From: Nymphaea colorata
Lineage: Eukaryota; Streptophyta; Magnoliopsida; Nymphaeales; Nymphaeaceae
Length of the DNA stretch: 64,000 nucleotides
Direction: 5' to 3'
NCBI RefSeq assembly: GCF_008831285.2
Contig: NC_045147.1
Coordinates: 6,540,334-6,604,333, forward strand
The translations under genes and the position numbers were made by a program. Below, one piece after another: positions 47,876-58,435 of the stretch (position 1 is the first letter of the stretch; each line of letters begins with the position of its first letter). The notes under the pieces were generated by a model that did not search any database, had not been told where the DNA came from, and saw nothing but the letters and a program-made list of their open reading frames with translations.

Positions 47876-50630
47876 ATGGAGAGAGCAGAACAAGAGCTAG
47901 AGAAGAGGAGCAAATTCCTGAACTCCCTCATACAGAAGAAGAAGGCAGGGGAGCAGCGGCTGCGTAACGTCAGACTGCGCGCTTCTGACATGCCCACCCA
48001 CCTCCAGAACCGAGCTTTCAGGTGTGCCAGGGAAATGCTCGATTCAATGGAGAAGCTCGACAGCAAATGCTTAGCCCTCGCCATTAAAAGGGTAAAGATA
48101 CACCCTTCTCCATCTTCCACCCTTTTATCCCTTCCTCGTCATTGCTCATCCTCACTCTCAAACCTTCCTTTTTTCTGTTTTTGCTCCCTTTTTTGTTTTT
48201 TTCATCCTTCAAGCACCGTGGCATTCATTGAAAAATCTTTTCTTGGTTGTTTCTTCTTTTTCTTAGATAATGGTCCTTTCTGTTTTTGTTTTTTTCTTTC
48301 AGATTATAATCCTTTTTTTTATTGGTTACTAGCAATATTTGGAAATGCAGTTCTTTGTTGTGTTTCGTTTCTTGGTTCTGCATCAGGTTCCTGTGCATAT
48401 CCCTGAAAGTTAATATGTTAGTAAGACTCAGTGTCAGCCGGCCGAAACTAAACTTCGAGATGAAATATGCTCAGGTTAAATATTTATGTTACCTTCCTTA
48501 TTATGCTGTATTGATGCAATAAAAGTACTTGATTAATGTTTATCGACTTTTATTTATTGTTTACTCTCTTTAGCGGAAACCAAATACAGCTAAAACAGCC
48601 TACGCCTAAGAGATCAGTGCCATATGAAAAGGTGCAATAACGCAAAAGCAAGAATAGGAACAGCGGAAATAGTTGGCCTCTTTTGCTTAGCAAAACTGGA
48701 CCTTTTTCCAACGTGATATGTCTGTGCTTAAGGTGGTTGATAATTGATATTACTCATTCTACTAAAGTTTAAGAAGGATTAACTAATCATGAAAAAGAAG
48801 AAGACAAGAATTGAAATCTAAGCACATGGAACATGTTCTTTGCCATTAAGGACCTCAGTGCACTTTATTTAGTTTCTTGGGATTCAAATTCATAAAACAT
48901 TTATTGGGCTCTTCTTGAATCAATGCTGCTACGCACATGGGCAGGTTGCACAGTGAGTTAAGCTGCTTCATCTCAACTCGAGCTCACTTATCTAAACACG
49001 ATTGCAGCTCAACTTGTCTACTAAATAAACTGTGTTTGAGTAAAACGTTTCACTTGCCATCTTTAACTAGTTGAGCTTGAGTTAGGTGAGGTCTGCTCAT
49101 TTATGCTCGAGTAAGTTTGTTTAAACATTTACGGAGAAATTTTTTGAATGAAGCTTGCGCTCAGCAAACCTGGTTTGTTTAGGCTTGAGTAAGCTTGTTT
49201 AATACATATATGAAAAATACATTTTCAGCTGAGCCTGAACTTGCTTCCTAAGCTGAGCTTAGCTGGAGCAGGTTGACTTGACTTGAGTCCTTGAAGAATC
49301 AAGTAGGCTTGGCTTGGACCAATTTGACTCAAATTTGGCTTGTGATATGAAGAGGAAATATGGGTAATGGAAATTAGCAAGAACTGATTAAGAACCAAAA
49401 ATGAGCACCAAGGATCTGTTCTCACTGGGTTCAAAGAACTCTAATCACAAACACTTGATGTGCAGTAAGGCGGAAATCTGAAAATAGGAGTTTTATTAGA
49501 ATGGATAAGAAAAACTACAAACGATTGAAAAGTAGAGGAGGACTGCCCTCTATTTATAGAGAGGGCATCTACTCAATGGCTAGGTACAAGGCTCAACAGC
49601 AAAAAACCTCGCCCAAAGCTGATCCAAAACAAAGCATGTAGCCAAACTCCACAGGCAGCCACAAATAAAGATCACTTACCATGGAATATGAAATGTTACT
49701 TCATGAAACGAATAGCATCCATCCATCAATGCCAAAATCACATTCTTTGGCTCTGATAGATACCATGTTCAGAGTTACAAACACCAATCACAAAAAACAA
49801 GATAATCTATTGTGGTTCCATTTTGCACAAGAGTAGAACAACTACAGCCACACTTGACTCTATGTCACATAGGTACGGGTATGGACCATTTTCAAAAAAT
49901 TTGGGTGCGGGGGTACGACTGTACACACACGCGGATATATATATATATATATATGTCAAAAAATTTCAAAATGAATAACATATTCACAAAACACAGTATG
50001 GAAGTAATTAACATACAAATATATCAGCTTTCTTGATTCTCCGTCGCATCATCAAGATTAGAAGGAACAACAGGTCACACTTTTAAGATATATTGACATC
50101 GCTATGGTTATGGCTCACACTATTATCGAAGAGTCAAGTTATAGAGAAGGAATGGATTTTCGAAACATTGTATGGAAGATTTTAAATGAAAAGTTGTGAG
50201 GAACTATGTACAAGAAAGGTTTAGAACGAAAAAGGAAACAATAAAAGAGAGGGGGATTTTTAATTTTCAACTCAAAAACTGGACAACTTTGGACTTGGTC
50301 AAAGTTGACCGAGTTCAAAAATGGACAAAAATGATCCCGGGTACGTTGACCGTACCCGGTACTGTGTTGACCGCACCAGGGCCGTACCCGTACCCGTACC
50401 ATACGGGTACTCCTCCTTAAGGAGTACCCGTGTGACATAGACTTGACTCCATCCTCTTCAAGACAAATTAGAAAACTCACCTAGTGAGGGTTATAACCTA
50501 ACCACATTGCCCGTTACTTATAAAAACAATGACAATAAATAACCTAGTACATAGTTATGACAGAAACGGATGGACAAACTGAACAAAATAGAAAGGGACA
50601 ACTATACCCTTTGACCATTGTAGTAGATAT

Positions 50631-50678
<48 letters not shown>

Positions 50679-53600
50679 CGACACACCAAACCTTATAGTA
50701 GCACCACTAGTACCAGAAGGTCACTCACAGGCCACCCGTTGGGTTATAGACACATAGGCACAATGAGGGTTGGTATCCTTGGAGTGCCTGCAAGTTAGGA
50801 CAGAGTGTTGATGCCCATAGTCATATGCTGACCAAGGTGATGACTTTACTGAATTCAAGGATCCAAAGGATAAGGCCTTTTGGCACAAGCACCCCTGAGG
50901 ACTGGTGGACAAAAATCAGAGGCCAAAGTAGGCACATAAGAGGCCATCTAGATATGAACTAAAGTTGGACTTGCATGGAAAAGTTCGACATTGAGACTTT
51001 CTTTGACTGGACTTATGTTGTAAAGTTTGCCTTCGACTACTACGTAGTTCCAGAGCACCATCAAGTTTCTTTAACCTCTACAAAGTTGATGGTGCTTGCA
51101 TAGACGTGGTGGGTCGAATTGCAGTGCTCCAAAGAGAGGCAGGAACCAGACATAGTTCGCACATGGGTAGAGATGCAGCGGCTGATGCAAGCAAAGCTTA
51201 TTCCTTCAAATTTCACTGAGAGGGCAACCAGGAATTCCTCGAGCTTCACTAAGGGACATGGACTATCACAAACTATACCACCAAATTCCATCGCCCATCA
51301 TTGTGTTTTTAGCTTGTGGAGACTGAGAGCCAACAAGTAACCACGTGTATCTTTGGTCTTCACTTATTATCTATTTTGTTGTCAATTGCATTACATTAGA
51401 GATAATAGATAATGCCAACAGTTACGCAATGAAAGTGGAGGAATCCCTTAGACGTAAACAGGAGTCTCGTATGTCGGAGGGTGAAGTCTTCAACTAACCT
51501 AAGTCGACTGCTTTAACTTGGGGAGTAAACTCATCAAAGTTGGTAGACTCTAATTCAGAGTTCCAACCCAACCTCCGTCCAATAATGACCAAAAGGTCAT
51601 GAATTTAATACATAAGTCCCTTAAAGTGTTGACGTTTTTTCCATTGTTTTAGGCGTTAGGAGTTAGGTCATGTCCATCCTAGTGTCCTACCATGGTAAAA
51701 AAATTTGTCAATGTAGTGCCTAATGAAGGGACCCGTAAGAGAACGAAGACACTCAAAGTGAGTCAAAGACTGATTCAAATAATAGTGGGGAGGTTCTGAT
51801 GTGTGAAGGGAACACCATGCACAATTTGTTCTCTGTGCATCATGTTAAGGTGACCCAAGAACCCCATCTGACCCCAAGTTGTTGCAGACCAATATTTCTA
51901 GGACCTACTGTCACTGCAGGGGTAATGTTTGTAATATCTTTACTCTTTATAAATAGGAGATTTTGTGAATATATGGCTTCCGCAGGTAGCATTAATGCTC
52001 TGAACCTAAAGACCAAAAAGATAATCCATCCCTACAAGCTGTCTTGGTTTAAAATGAAAGATGAAGTCCCTATCACCCATATGTGCTTAGTTAAAATCTA
52101 TATGTAGAACTTTTACCAGGATCATGTATAGTGTAATGTGGTTGCGATAACTATCTGTCATATTCTATTGGGTGATCCAGGCAGTATGACAAAAAGACTT
52201 CATGATGGCCATAGGAAGACATAGTCGTTCAGATTCCATTAGAGAAAAGTTTGTTTTGTCTACCTAGCAGTTAAAGTAGTTCTTCTGGGGGCGAAAGGCT
52301 TGAGAAGGCGTGAGAGCTTGTCAGTTTGTCTTATGGGGGAATTTGGGGTGAATGTCAAAACGGTGGATATTGACATGCTTTCATGATTGATCTATTTCCC
52401 TATTGTTATATGAATCATCAGACTCAGTTTAGCAGGCTCAGACCAGTCATATGCCAGGCAGAGGCTAGTTAGCACTGGGCTCACAACAGGACTCCTGTAT
52501 ATGTAGTGTTATTTCAGTAATGGATTCTGTTCCCATCCAACCTCAACAAGGCCAATATACCCCCACATACATGCTTCAAGCAGACTAAGGGGCAGCCCCA
52601 TCAAGCCTGTCATCATCATTGCAGCACTCATTCATTTGTCTGGAGCTAAATTCTTCAATTTGGGAGATTGACACAGACATAATTTATTTAGTTTGGATCT
52701 TAGAATGGATTTGCTTTTATTTGTTTGATTAAGTTATTTAGTTTGGACCTTTATTTTATGTTTCAGATCCATAAATCCACATTTATTGTCTGTCTTGTCA
52801 AATGACAAACAGACATCAAAACAAAGGATAAACAGACGCCAGAAATCATGCCTGTCCTTTCAGTGGGCGCAGAGAATGGATGTTATAGATGCCTAGTGCC
52901 TAAGATAGGCAAGAATATGATGGGACCATTTCAACTAAATGAAACATCTGTACAGTAGCTATTTTGGCATGTACTACAGCTTACAGCTTAGGTAAAGAAC
53001 ATGTTGCCTGTGATTGTCTTAGGAACCAGGTTGACTCCAATTTCAGACAAGTTACTCTGGTGTGACAACCCTGTAAGAAATTTTGCTACAAATTTGGAGG
53101 TTTTGAGACACACAGCCTGGAGGTGTTGACGTCATCTATTCAGATGAAGTGATCTCAGCAATTCAAGCTTACAGTAGAAGGATTTGGCATTATGAGTCTG
53201 AAGGCCTTATTTAAGAGCTTGTTGTCTTTATTTTCTACTAGAATTTGGTTTTCTGGCTCTCCGATTAGCACTGTACTTGCATACTGGATATGGAAGAATT
53301 TATGTTTTTTTCTTGTCAATATTTCTAAGAACTAACTTCGTGAACTTCTCTCACAATATATTATTTCTAGGACGAGAAGTGCTTTCAGACTGCATACTTG
53401 GTTTTATGTTGAAAAGCTGATTAGGGAATTCAAATCCTATTAGGAAGAACTTGTAAATAGCAGAGGTTTTTTACAGCAATTTTATCAGCTTTACTTTCTT
53501 TATGTTGGTCATTTACCTTGGATCTCCTATTTTCTCTTTCAAACGCATGGCTGATTGACACTGTACAGTCAATACTGCTTATGCGAGAATGTCTTCTTTT

Positions 53601-54325
53601 TAATCTATATTTTCTCTTCATGAACTTCCTTCTCAATATGGTTTTTTCTAGGGGAGAAGTGCTTTAAGACCTTGCTTATATGTCCAACTGCTGATCAGGG
53701 AAACTAGCAGACCATTTATTCTGTTTACAGCATCTTTAGCTTTAATTTCTCTAAATTGCTTCTTAATCGGTCTTGGATTTTCAATGCTCTTTCAAATGCA
53801 TGATGTAGCATCTACAGCGGAAATACTGAACCCAATTTGGCTACTTTATATTTTTAGGTACATGAATTGACATACCTGACCAAAATAATTTGGTCAATGT
53901 ATTTATGGTCATGGCTATGCTGAACCTCATATTATATCCTCAGAGTTAATTGAGAAAAACTGGTAGTATACAGTAAAGCAACAGAAAGCCAGGCCAAGTT
54001 CCATGTTTCTGCTGTAGGCTCCTTGTCCGTCTCACTAATTATTTGCTGATTTCTACAACTTTCTTTGACTGTCAAAAAGTAGGGAAGAACTAATGTATTC
54101 AGAATATGGTTGCTTATTAAGTTTATTGCAGAAGTATTGAGTTGTGAACATTAAAATTTTTCGTTGCAGGAATTTGATTCATCATGTGGTCCTGCTTGGC
54201 ACTGCATTGTGGGCACCAGCTTTGGTTCATATGTTACACATACCACGGGAGGTTTCTTGTATTTCTCTATAGATAAGGTTTACATTCTTCTATTTAAGAC
54301 TGCTGTCGAACCCTTGGATCATTAA
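47876..54325 (+). CDS. LC8-type dynein light chain
   Basis: Exon 1 (47876-48091) and exon 2 (54170-54325) join in phase 0 to 123 codons plus TAA, across a 6.1-kb GT-AG intron (GGTAAAG...TCGTTGCAG). Residues about 35-72 match the N-terminal helices of LC8 ([20 protein letters not shown], ending LALAIKR). Residues 73-123 carry the core [20 protein letters not shown] and YVTH, then [18 protein letters not shown], with the WHCIVG and YVTH signatures. LC8 forms a dimer that binds short linear motifs of partner proteins. Flowering plants lack cytoplasmic dynein heavy chains, so here it is most likely a dimerisation hub. The charged extension before residue 35 is typical of plant members. The product is probably cytosolic. 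Confidence 0.94.
48950..49340. repeat. Degenerate GAGCTTGAG/AAGCTTGTTT-rich element
   Basis: GAGCTCGAG, GAGCTTGAG, AAGCTTGTTTAA and CTGAGCTTAGC words recur in both orientations, a pattern seen in some plant non-autonomous DNA transposons. Ends and target duplication could not be fixed. Confidence 0.4.
49860..50440 (+). mobile_element. hAT-like MITE, copy 2
   Basis: 581 bp with terminal inverted repeats CTATGTCACA...TGTGACATAG and a perfect 8-bp target duplication ACTTGACT (49852-49859, 50441-50448). Over its whole length it is the reverse complement of copy 1. It has the same subterminal GTACGGGTA/CCCGTACCCGTACC clusters and an internal (AT)n tract. It is non-coding and lies in the dynein light chain intron. 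Confidence 0.9.
50633..50677. repeat. (AT)n microsatellite
   Basis: An uninterrupted run of about 22 units. Confidence 0.95.
50760..52300 (+). pseudogene. Ty3/gypsy gag-protease remnant
   Basis: Plus-strand blocks in several frames follow gypsy order. First comes gag at 51100-51340 ([11 protein letters not shown] in one frame; [18 protein letters not shown], then TERATR in another). Then [15 protein letters not shown] lies near 51430. A protease region sits at 51940-52290 ([20 protein letters not shown], then a broken ICHILLG block). The protease active site is lost: the place where DGGSCEN is expected reads NRRFCEY. RT, integrase and LTRs were not found. Confidence 0.65.
53210..53900. repeat. 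Degenerate tandem repeat of about 290 bp
   Basis: Two clear and one partial copy. Shared words include TTTCTAGG.CGAGAAGTGCTTT at 53367 and 53645, GAACTTC-TCTC-CAATAT upstream of each, and CTCTTTCAAA-GCATG near 53540 and 53790. It ends about 270 bp before exon 2. Confidence 0.55.
54170..54325 (+). CDS. Dynein light chain exon 2 (terminal)
   Basis: It follows acceptor TCGTTGCAG and encodes the whole beta-sheet core that forms the LC8 dimer and the peptide groove, ending VEPLDH-stop. This exon shares unmistakable wording with animal LC8 (GPAWHCIVG, then YVTH). Confidence 0.94.
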   Translation, partial: EFDSSCGPAWHCIVGTSFGSYVTHTTGGFLYFSIDKVYILLFKTAVEPLDH

Positions 54326-55683
54326 CAGTTTGGTGTTTCAATGTAGTATGCCTTCAAGTTGAAGCACTTTGAGAACATCCACGTGTTCATGTACCAGGTG
54401 AGTGATGAGGGCTACTTTTCTGCGTCATGAATTAATTCTCTGACAAGTTTGGGTTTGAAAGTTATTGGAAACCTGGTTTTGAGTGTTTGGATGACGGCTT
54501 CCGGACTTGGTTTTCACTTACTTAACTGCGCTATCGTTTGAATGACAATAATTTGGTTTTCATTCTTTACATTAAAGCAAATATAATATAATATGCATTT
54601 GACATTTACAAAGTTCCTTATAAAAAGTGTTGTAGAGAAAGGGAAGGAACTGATAGAAAAAAACTTGAGAAATGTCAATATAGCGAACCTAAACCACCTT
54701 TTAACAATAGATATTTAAACTTTTTTTGAGAAGATTCTACTCATCTGAGACTCGATAATAGTTCATCGCATGACTCAATAATCAATTGTAGCAAGTGTCG
54801 CATCTCTGTTAATATGAGGCATGTAAAGTTATGTTTTCTCACAAGCTATCGCGAAATAAGTGCTCAAATTGTTCACGCGGCCAGCTTCCAGCAAGTTTTC
54901 CAATGTGGAGCTTTAAGCTAACACGAGGCATCTTCTTGACTATTTGAGACTGTCCGCTGTTTGATACCGGTGGAATCCTGAACGTGGCAAGGGTTTGCTA
55001 ATGCTCTTGGTCTCAATGGTCACTCGTGTTTGGTGTACCCAATAAGCACATGAAGTGACCGTATATCTTCACGAATGTCCAACAGGATATTCTGCCTTCT
55101 AGTTCTCCTGTTCATGCAACATCAATATTTTCACATGTTGCTAACAACCTGCATGAATCAAAGAACAAGTTGGATGGGGAAGCTGGTGACATGACATGAA
55201 TAATAACTGAAAAATCCTGCACTTTATAATCCACAAAGCAGACAAAAGATACAGTTTAATTCAAAACGTAACGTAAGCGATTGGAGATTGGATGATGTAT
55301 GGAAACCAAATCTAAGTATCGGATTACAGTGACTGAGATTACTACAAAACTAGGTTTTAATCTGGCGTTGCTCGAGTTACAATATTGGCGAGCTATAAAA
55401 TTTTTTATTTTCATTTATTTATTTATTTCTTTTATCATCACAGAAAAAGAACACGGACATGAAAGGCTTCTTTCAACCCCCTTTAAGCGAACCCACTATC
55501 CACCAATAATTAGCCATTTATGTTATTTGAACTTCACACACTCTTCAACGTAAGAACTGGTCTACTAGATTGCATGTAAATCATGATCTCCATTAGGTCA
55601 AGTGTTGCATGACTATTTATATCTATTAAAGAAAATAATACTGTCCGATCGAAGTAATCCACCACAAAAGTTGTCTAGTAAAT
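54326..55683. other. Downstream region of dynein light chain gene
   Basis: It starts with the 3' UTR. An exon-like stretch, 54346-54397, lies between a TGTAG acceptor and a CAG|GTGAGT donor, but no supporting family was recognised. The rest is anonymous DNA. Confidence 0.4.
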
Positions 55684-56055
55684 TGCAGAGAACAAAAGCA
55701 ATGCACCAACACAAGATGTACGTGGTTTGGTGATATGCCTATATCCATGGGCAAAGGAAGAGCACGATTCCACTAATAATCAAGTCAAATAGAGGCTACG
55801 AGGCAATATAATAAAACCACTCTTTCCCAAATTCGGCAAATCCTTGAAAGGACCAATAACAAAAAGGAGAGGGAACCCAAATAAAAGAAAAATAACTTTC
55901 TCTCTCTTGAAAGGAAAAAAGATATTAAAATACCTCAAGAAAATAGCCTCTAAATAAAAAAATGGAGCCTTCGCCTTAGATAGAAAACCAAGATGCCTTT
56001 TCTCTTTCTCAATGTGAATTTACATTCTTCTGTAGAGTTCAAGGCACAAGTAACA
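55684..56055 (-). repeat. 3' LTR of Copia C
   Basis: On the minus strand it starts TGTTACTTGTGCC after the polypurine tract and ends TTCTCTGCA, giving TG...CA and 372 bp. There is no second copy to confirm the outer boundary. Confidence 0.55.
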
Positions 56056-56069
56056 AATCTCCACCTTGA
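56056..56069 (-). other. Polypurine tract of Copia C
   Basis: The minus strand reads TCAAGGTGGAGATT, the classic plant Copia tract. Confidence 0.75.
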
Positions 56070-56232
56070 CTTGAACACCATCATAATTTTGACAGAATAG
56101 CTAATATACTCCACCTTCTTCACCAAAGTAGCCCGAAACGACCTCATATTAAGGAGTAAAAATACCAATCAAGTTCATGCAGTGATTGAACTTGCCAATT
56201 GGAACTTGCTTGGTTAAAGCATTGGCAAGTTA

Positions 56233-57120
56233 TTAGCCATACCAATGTAATAGTTTCACCACAGGCAATAATATCTCGAATAAAATGGTATTTGACATCA
56301 ATACGCTTGGTTCACTGTTTTCTCTGAGTTCAAAAGCCTTTATACGAGGGTTACATAACTTACCTTTTGTAGGACAACCCAAAATGTGCATGTACAATAG
56401 CAAATGCTTCAAACTTATCCGTAACTTAGAAGGAGTTTTTAAAACCAACTTTCGTAAAAGCCTTACTCAAAATGTGCATGGCAATCCTTAGAGCATCACT
56501 CCACAATGTAATAGGGAGTGTTGAATAATTCAAAATAGCACAAAACATTTCTTTAAGCGTACAGTTTCTCCTTTCAGCTATATCATTGTGATATGCTCTA
56601 CTGAGCATGGTGTACAGAGGCACAACGTTTCTTTCTTGAGAAAATGTGTTCAAGGTCCATCTAGTTGTCTCATCACAGTAAAATGACCATAGTACTTGCT
56701 ACATCTATTTAATCGGACTACCTTTATGGCACAATTTACCCCATGTTACATGGAGTAAAGGTATTTTGTCACATTTGTTGAATATTACTTCTTGTATATA
56801 CATCTCTACCTTTGATTTGAAAATTTTGAAGTCTAAGATAGATAATCAAACTAAGGAATTAATGCAGTTGCTTATTTCGCACCTTTCGTGTATGTGTTTG
56901 TCTACTTAGCCTTAATGCAGTCTAAACACGTTAATAACTTTGTGAAATCAATGGATTGAAAAATCCTTCTTTCACAAGTAGTTGGATTCTCTCCTTAGAT
57001 ATATGTTCTAAACAACAATGCCAAAGCATGTAGGATTGATTATTCAATAAGCCATCATAGTTTGCCTCCCTATGTCCCTTCTCCTTACAGAAGTTCTTAC
57101 AGAAGAAGCACTTCATAGAA
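56233..57120 (-). pseudogene. Copia C integrase and Gag-Pol fragments
   Basis: Frame 56653-56426 contains AERRNCTLKEMFCAILNYST and LPITLWSDALRIAMHIL, the integrase segment with the catalytic Glu. Frame 56448-56233 has YMHILGCPTKGKLCNP. Frame 57116-56931 joins a Cys/His-rich stretch (MKCFFCKNFCKEKGH) to YMLWHCCLEHISKERIQLL, the GAG-pre-integrase block, so the protease was deleted between them. Its wording is close to element B next to it, suggesting related lineages. Confidence 0.75.
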
Positions 57121-57136
57121 AGGACTATTGGAACTT

Positions 57137-57519
57137 TGCTAGGAATCTAGATAGCGCACAAACGAATATGCAGAAATCGAAAGAGACATTCATGATTCAT
57201 GTGTTTCATAAAGGGCGGAAGAAGAACCTATAGAGGCGACCGCCGACTGAATGTCGGCGGCTGTGGGAAGAACGGCTACAGTCCCCGTAGAGTCGTTTCC
57301 CAGACGCAAGGGCGGCGGCGGCAATGAGTTTCTCTCCTCAGCCATAACAGCCCAGTGATGGGGACAGGCAATTCACGTATGGCTAAGGGGACCGATTACC
57401 CAGACGGTAAAACTTAATGTGTCTCACACCATCACAAGACACAAGTATTTATACTTAGGGTCCGAAACGGATATGGACCCGTATCGACGCAGGACTATCC
57501 AGATGGAAAAATCCCAACA
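57137..57519 (-). repeat. 3' LTR of Copia B
   Basis: The minus strand begins TGTTGGGATTTTTCC just after the polypurine tract and contains a TATAAATAC promoter box near 57445-57455. The outer end (TCCTAGCA at 57137) is the nearest good CA. Without a second LTR it is provisional. Confidence 0.6.
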
Positions 57520-57530
57520 ATCTCCCACTA
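57520..57530 (-). other. Polypurine tract of Copia B
   Basis: The minus strand reads TAGTGGGAGAT directly before the LTR. Confidence 0.85.
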
Positions 57531-57719
57531 GTCCAAGTCGATATCAAGGGTAAATAAAATGAATGAATTAGCCTTAAAATCCATTCCAAGGTCCCACTTT
57601 GTTGTCTTACAAAACTTCTCAACAAACAAATGAGAATACAAAATAAATAGACAACAAACTTAATGAGAATCAACAAACTGTATGTGATCACATTCATAAA
57701 TGTTTGCATAATAGCGTGT

Positions 57720-58404
57720 TTACATTGAACTACACAAACCCATCCTCTTAACATGTTCAAAGAACATACCAGATGCTAGCGCTTTAGTAAGAGAATCTGC
57801 AACCATATCTGTAGTTCCAATGTGTTGAATACACACTAGTTGATTCTCTGTCCTTTCCTTAACAACAAAATACTTAAGTTCCATATGCTTAAGAAGTAAT
57901 ACTTTTATTGTTGTTGGAAAAGGACACTGCAGCTTCATTATCACAGTGAACCTTAAGTGGTCTATCAATATAATTCACTATCTTGAGCTGTGAAATGAAA
58001 TTCTTTATCCAAATTGCCTGTGATGTAGTCTCATATAATGCAATGAATTCTGCTTCCATGGTGTGAGCAGCAGTCACAGTCTGCTTTTTGCTCCCCCATG
58101 AGATGACACCTCTTGATAGAAGGAAAACAAAACCAGTAGTAGACTTTCTACTATCGGTACATCCTCCAAGATCGGCATCAGAATAGCCAATTACTTCTAA
58201 ATGGTCCACCTTGCGATATGTCAACATGTAATCTTTTGTCCTTTGCAAGTACCGCATGACTCTCTTTACGGCCTTCCAATGTGCCATGCCTGGATTAGAT
58301 TGAAATCTACCAAGCATGCCAACAGCAAAGGAAATGTCAGGCCTAGTACAAATCTGCGCATACTGCAAGCTGCCAACCGCAGATGCATATGAAATGTTGA
58401 TCAT
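57720..58404 (-). pseudogene. Copia B RNase H
   Basis: Frame 58404-57889 has GSLQYAQICTRPDISFAVGM, then YSDADLGGCTDSRKSTTGFV, ISWGSKKQTVTAAHTMEAEF and KVHCDNEAAVSFSNN, including the RNase H acidic residues. A frameshift near 57900 moves the C-terminus (KHMELKYFVVKERTENQL, then GTTDMVADSLTKAL) to another frame that ends at 57720. Confidence 0.9.
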
Positions 58405-58435
58405 TTGTGCCTTTTCAAATTCGTTCTTTGGACAA

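Larger units (their letters stand above)
48092..54169 (+). other. Dynein light chain intron, transposon-filled
   Basis: It contains a GAGCTTGAG-rich degenerate element (48950-49340), a fragment with a TATA-like palindrome and primer-site-like motif (49380-49765), MITE copy 2, an (AT)n tract at 50633-50677, a gypsy gag-protease remnant and a tandem repeat at 53210-53900. No additional exon was recognised. Confidence 0.8.
55684..57120 (-). mobile_element. Decayed, 5'-truncated Copia element (C)
   Basis: In minus orientation it has a 3' LTR (55684-56055), a polypurine tract and fragments of integrase, GAG-pre-integrase and a zinc-knuckle-like stretch. RT and RNase H appear to have been deleted between 56230 and the LTR. 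The gag end and 5' LTR are missing and the next element's LTR starts at about 57137. Confidence 0.7.

Noticed and set aside
49752-49765. GGCTCTGATAGATACCATG, resembling a Copia primer site on the minus strand, near a TATA-like palindrome at 49545-49565
   Set aside because: The site is split by two extra bases and I could not find matching LTRs; mentioned only as intron content.
50557-50600. A plus frame beginning with a TDGQTEQN string, like the gypsy integrase TDGQTER motif
   Set aside because: Nothing before or after it resembles integrase, and it lies upstream of a gag block; treated as coincidence or a scrap.
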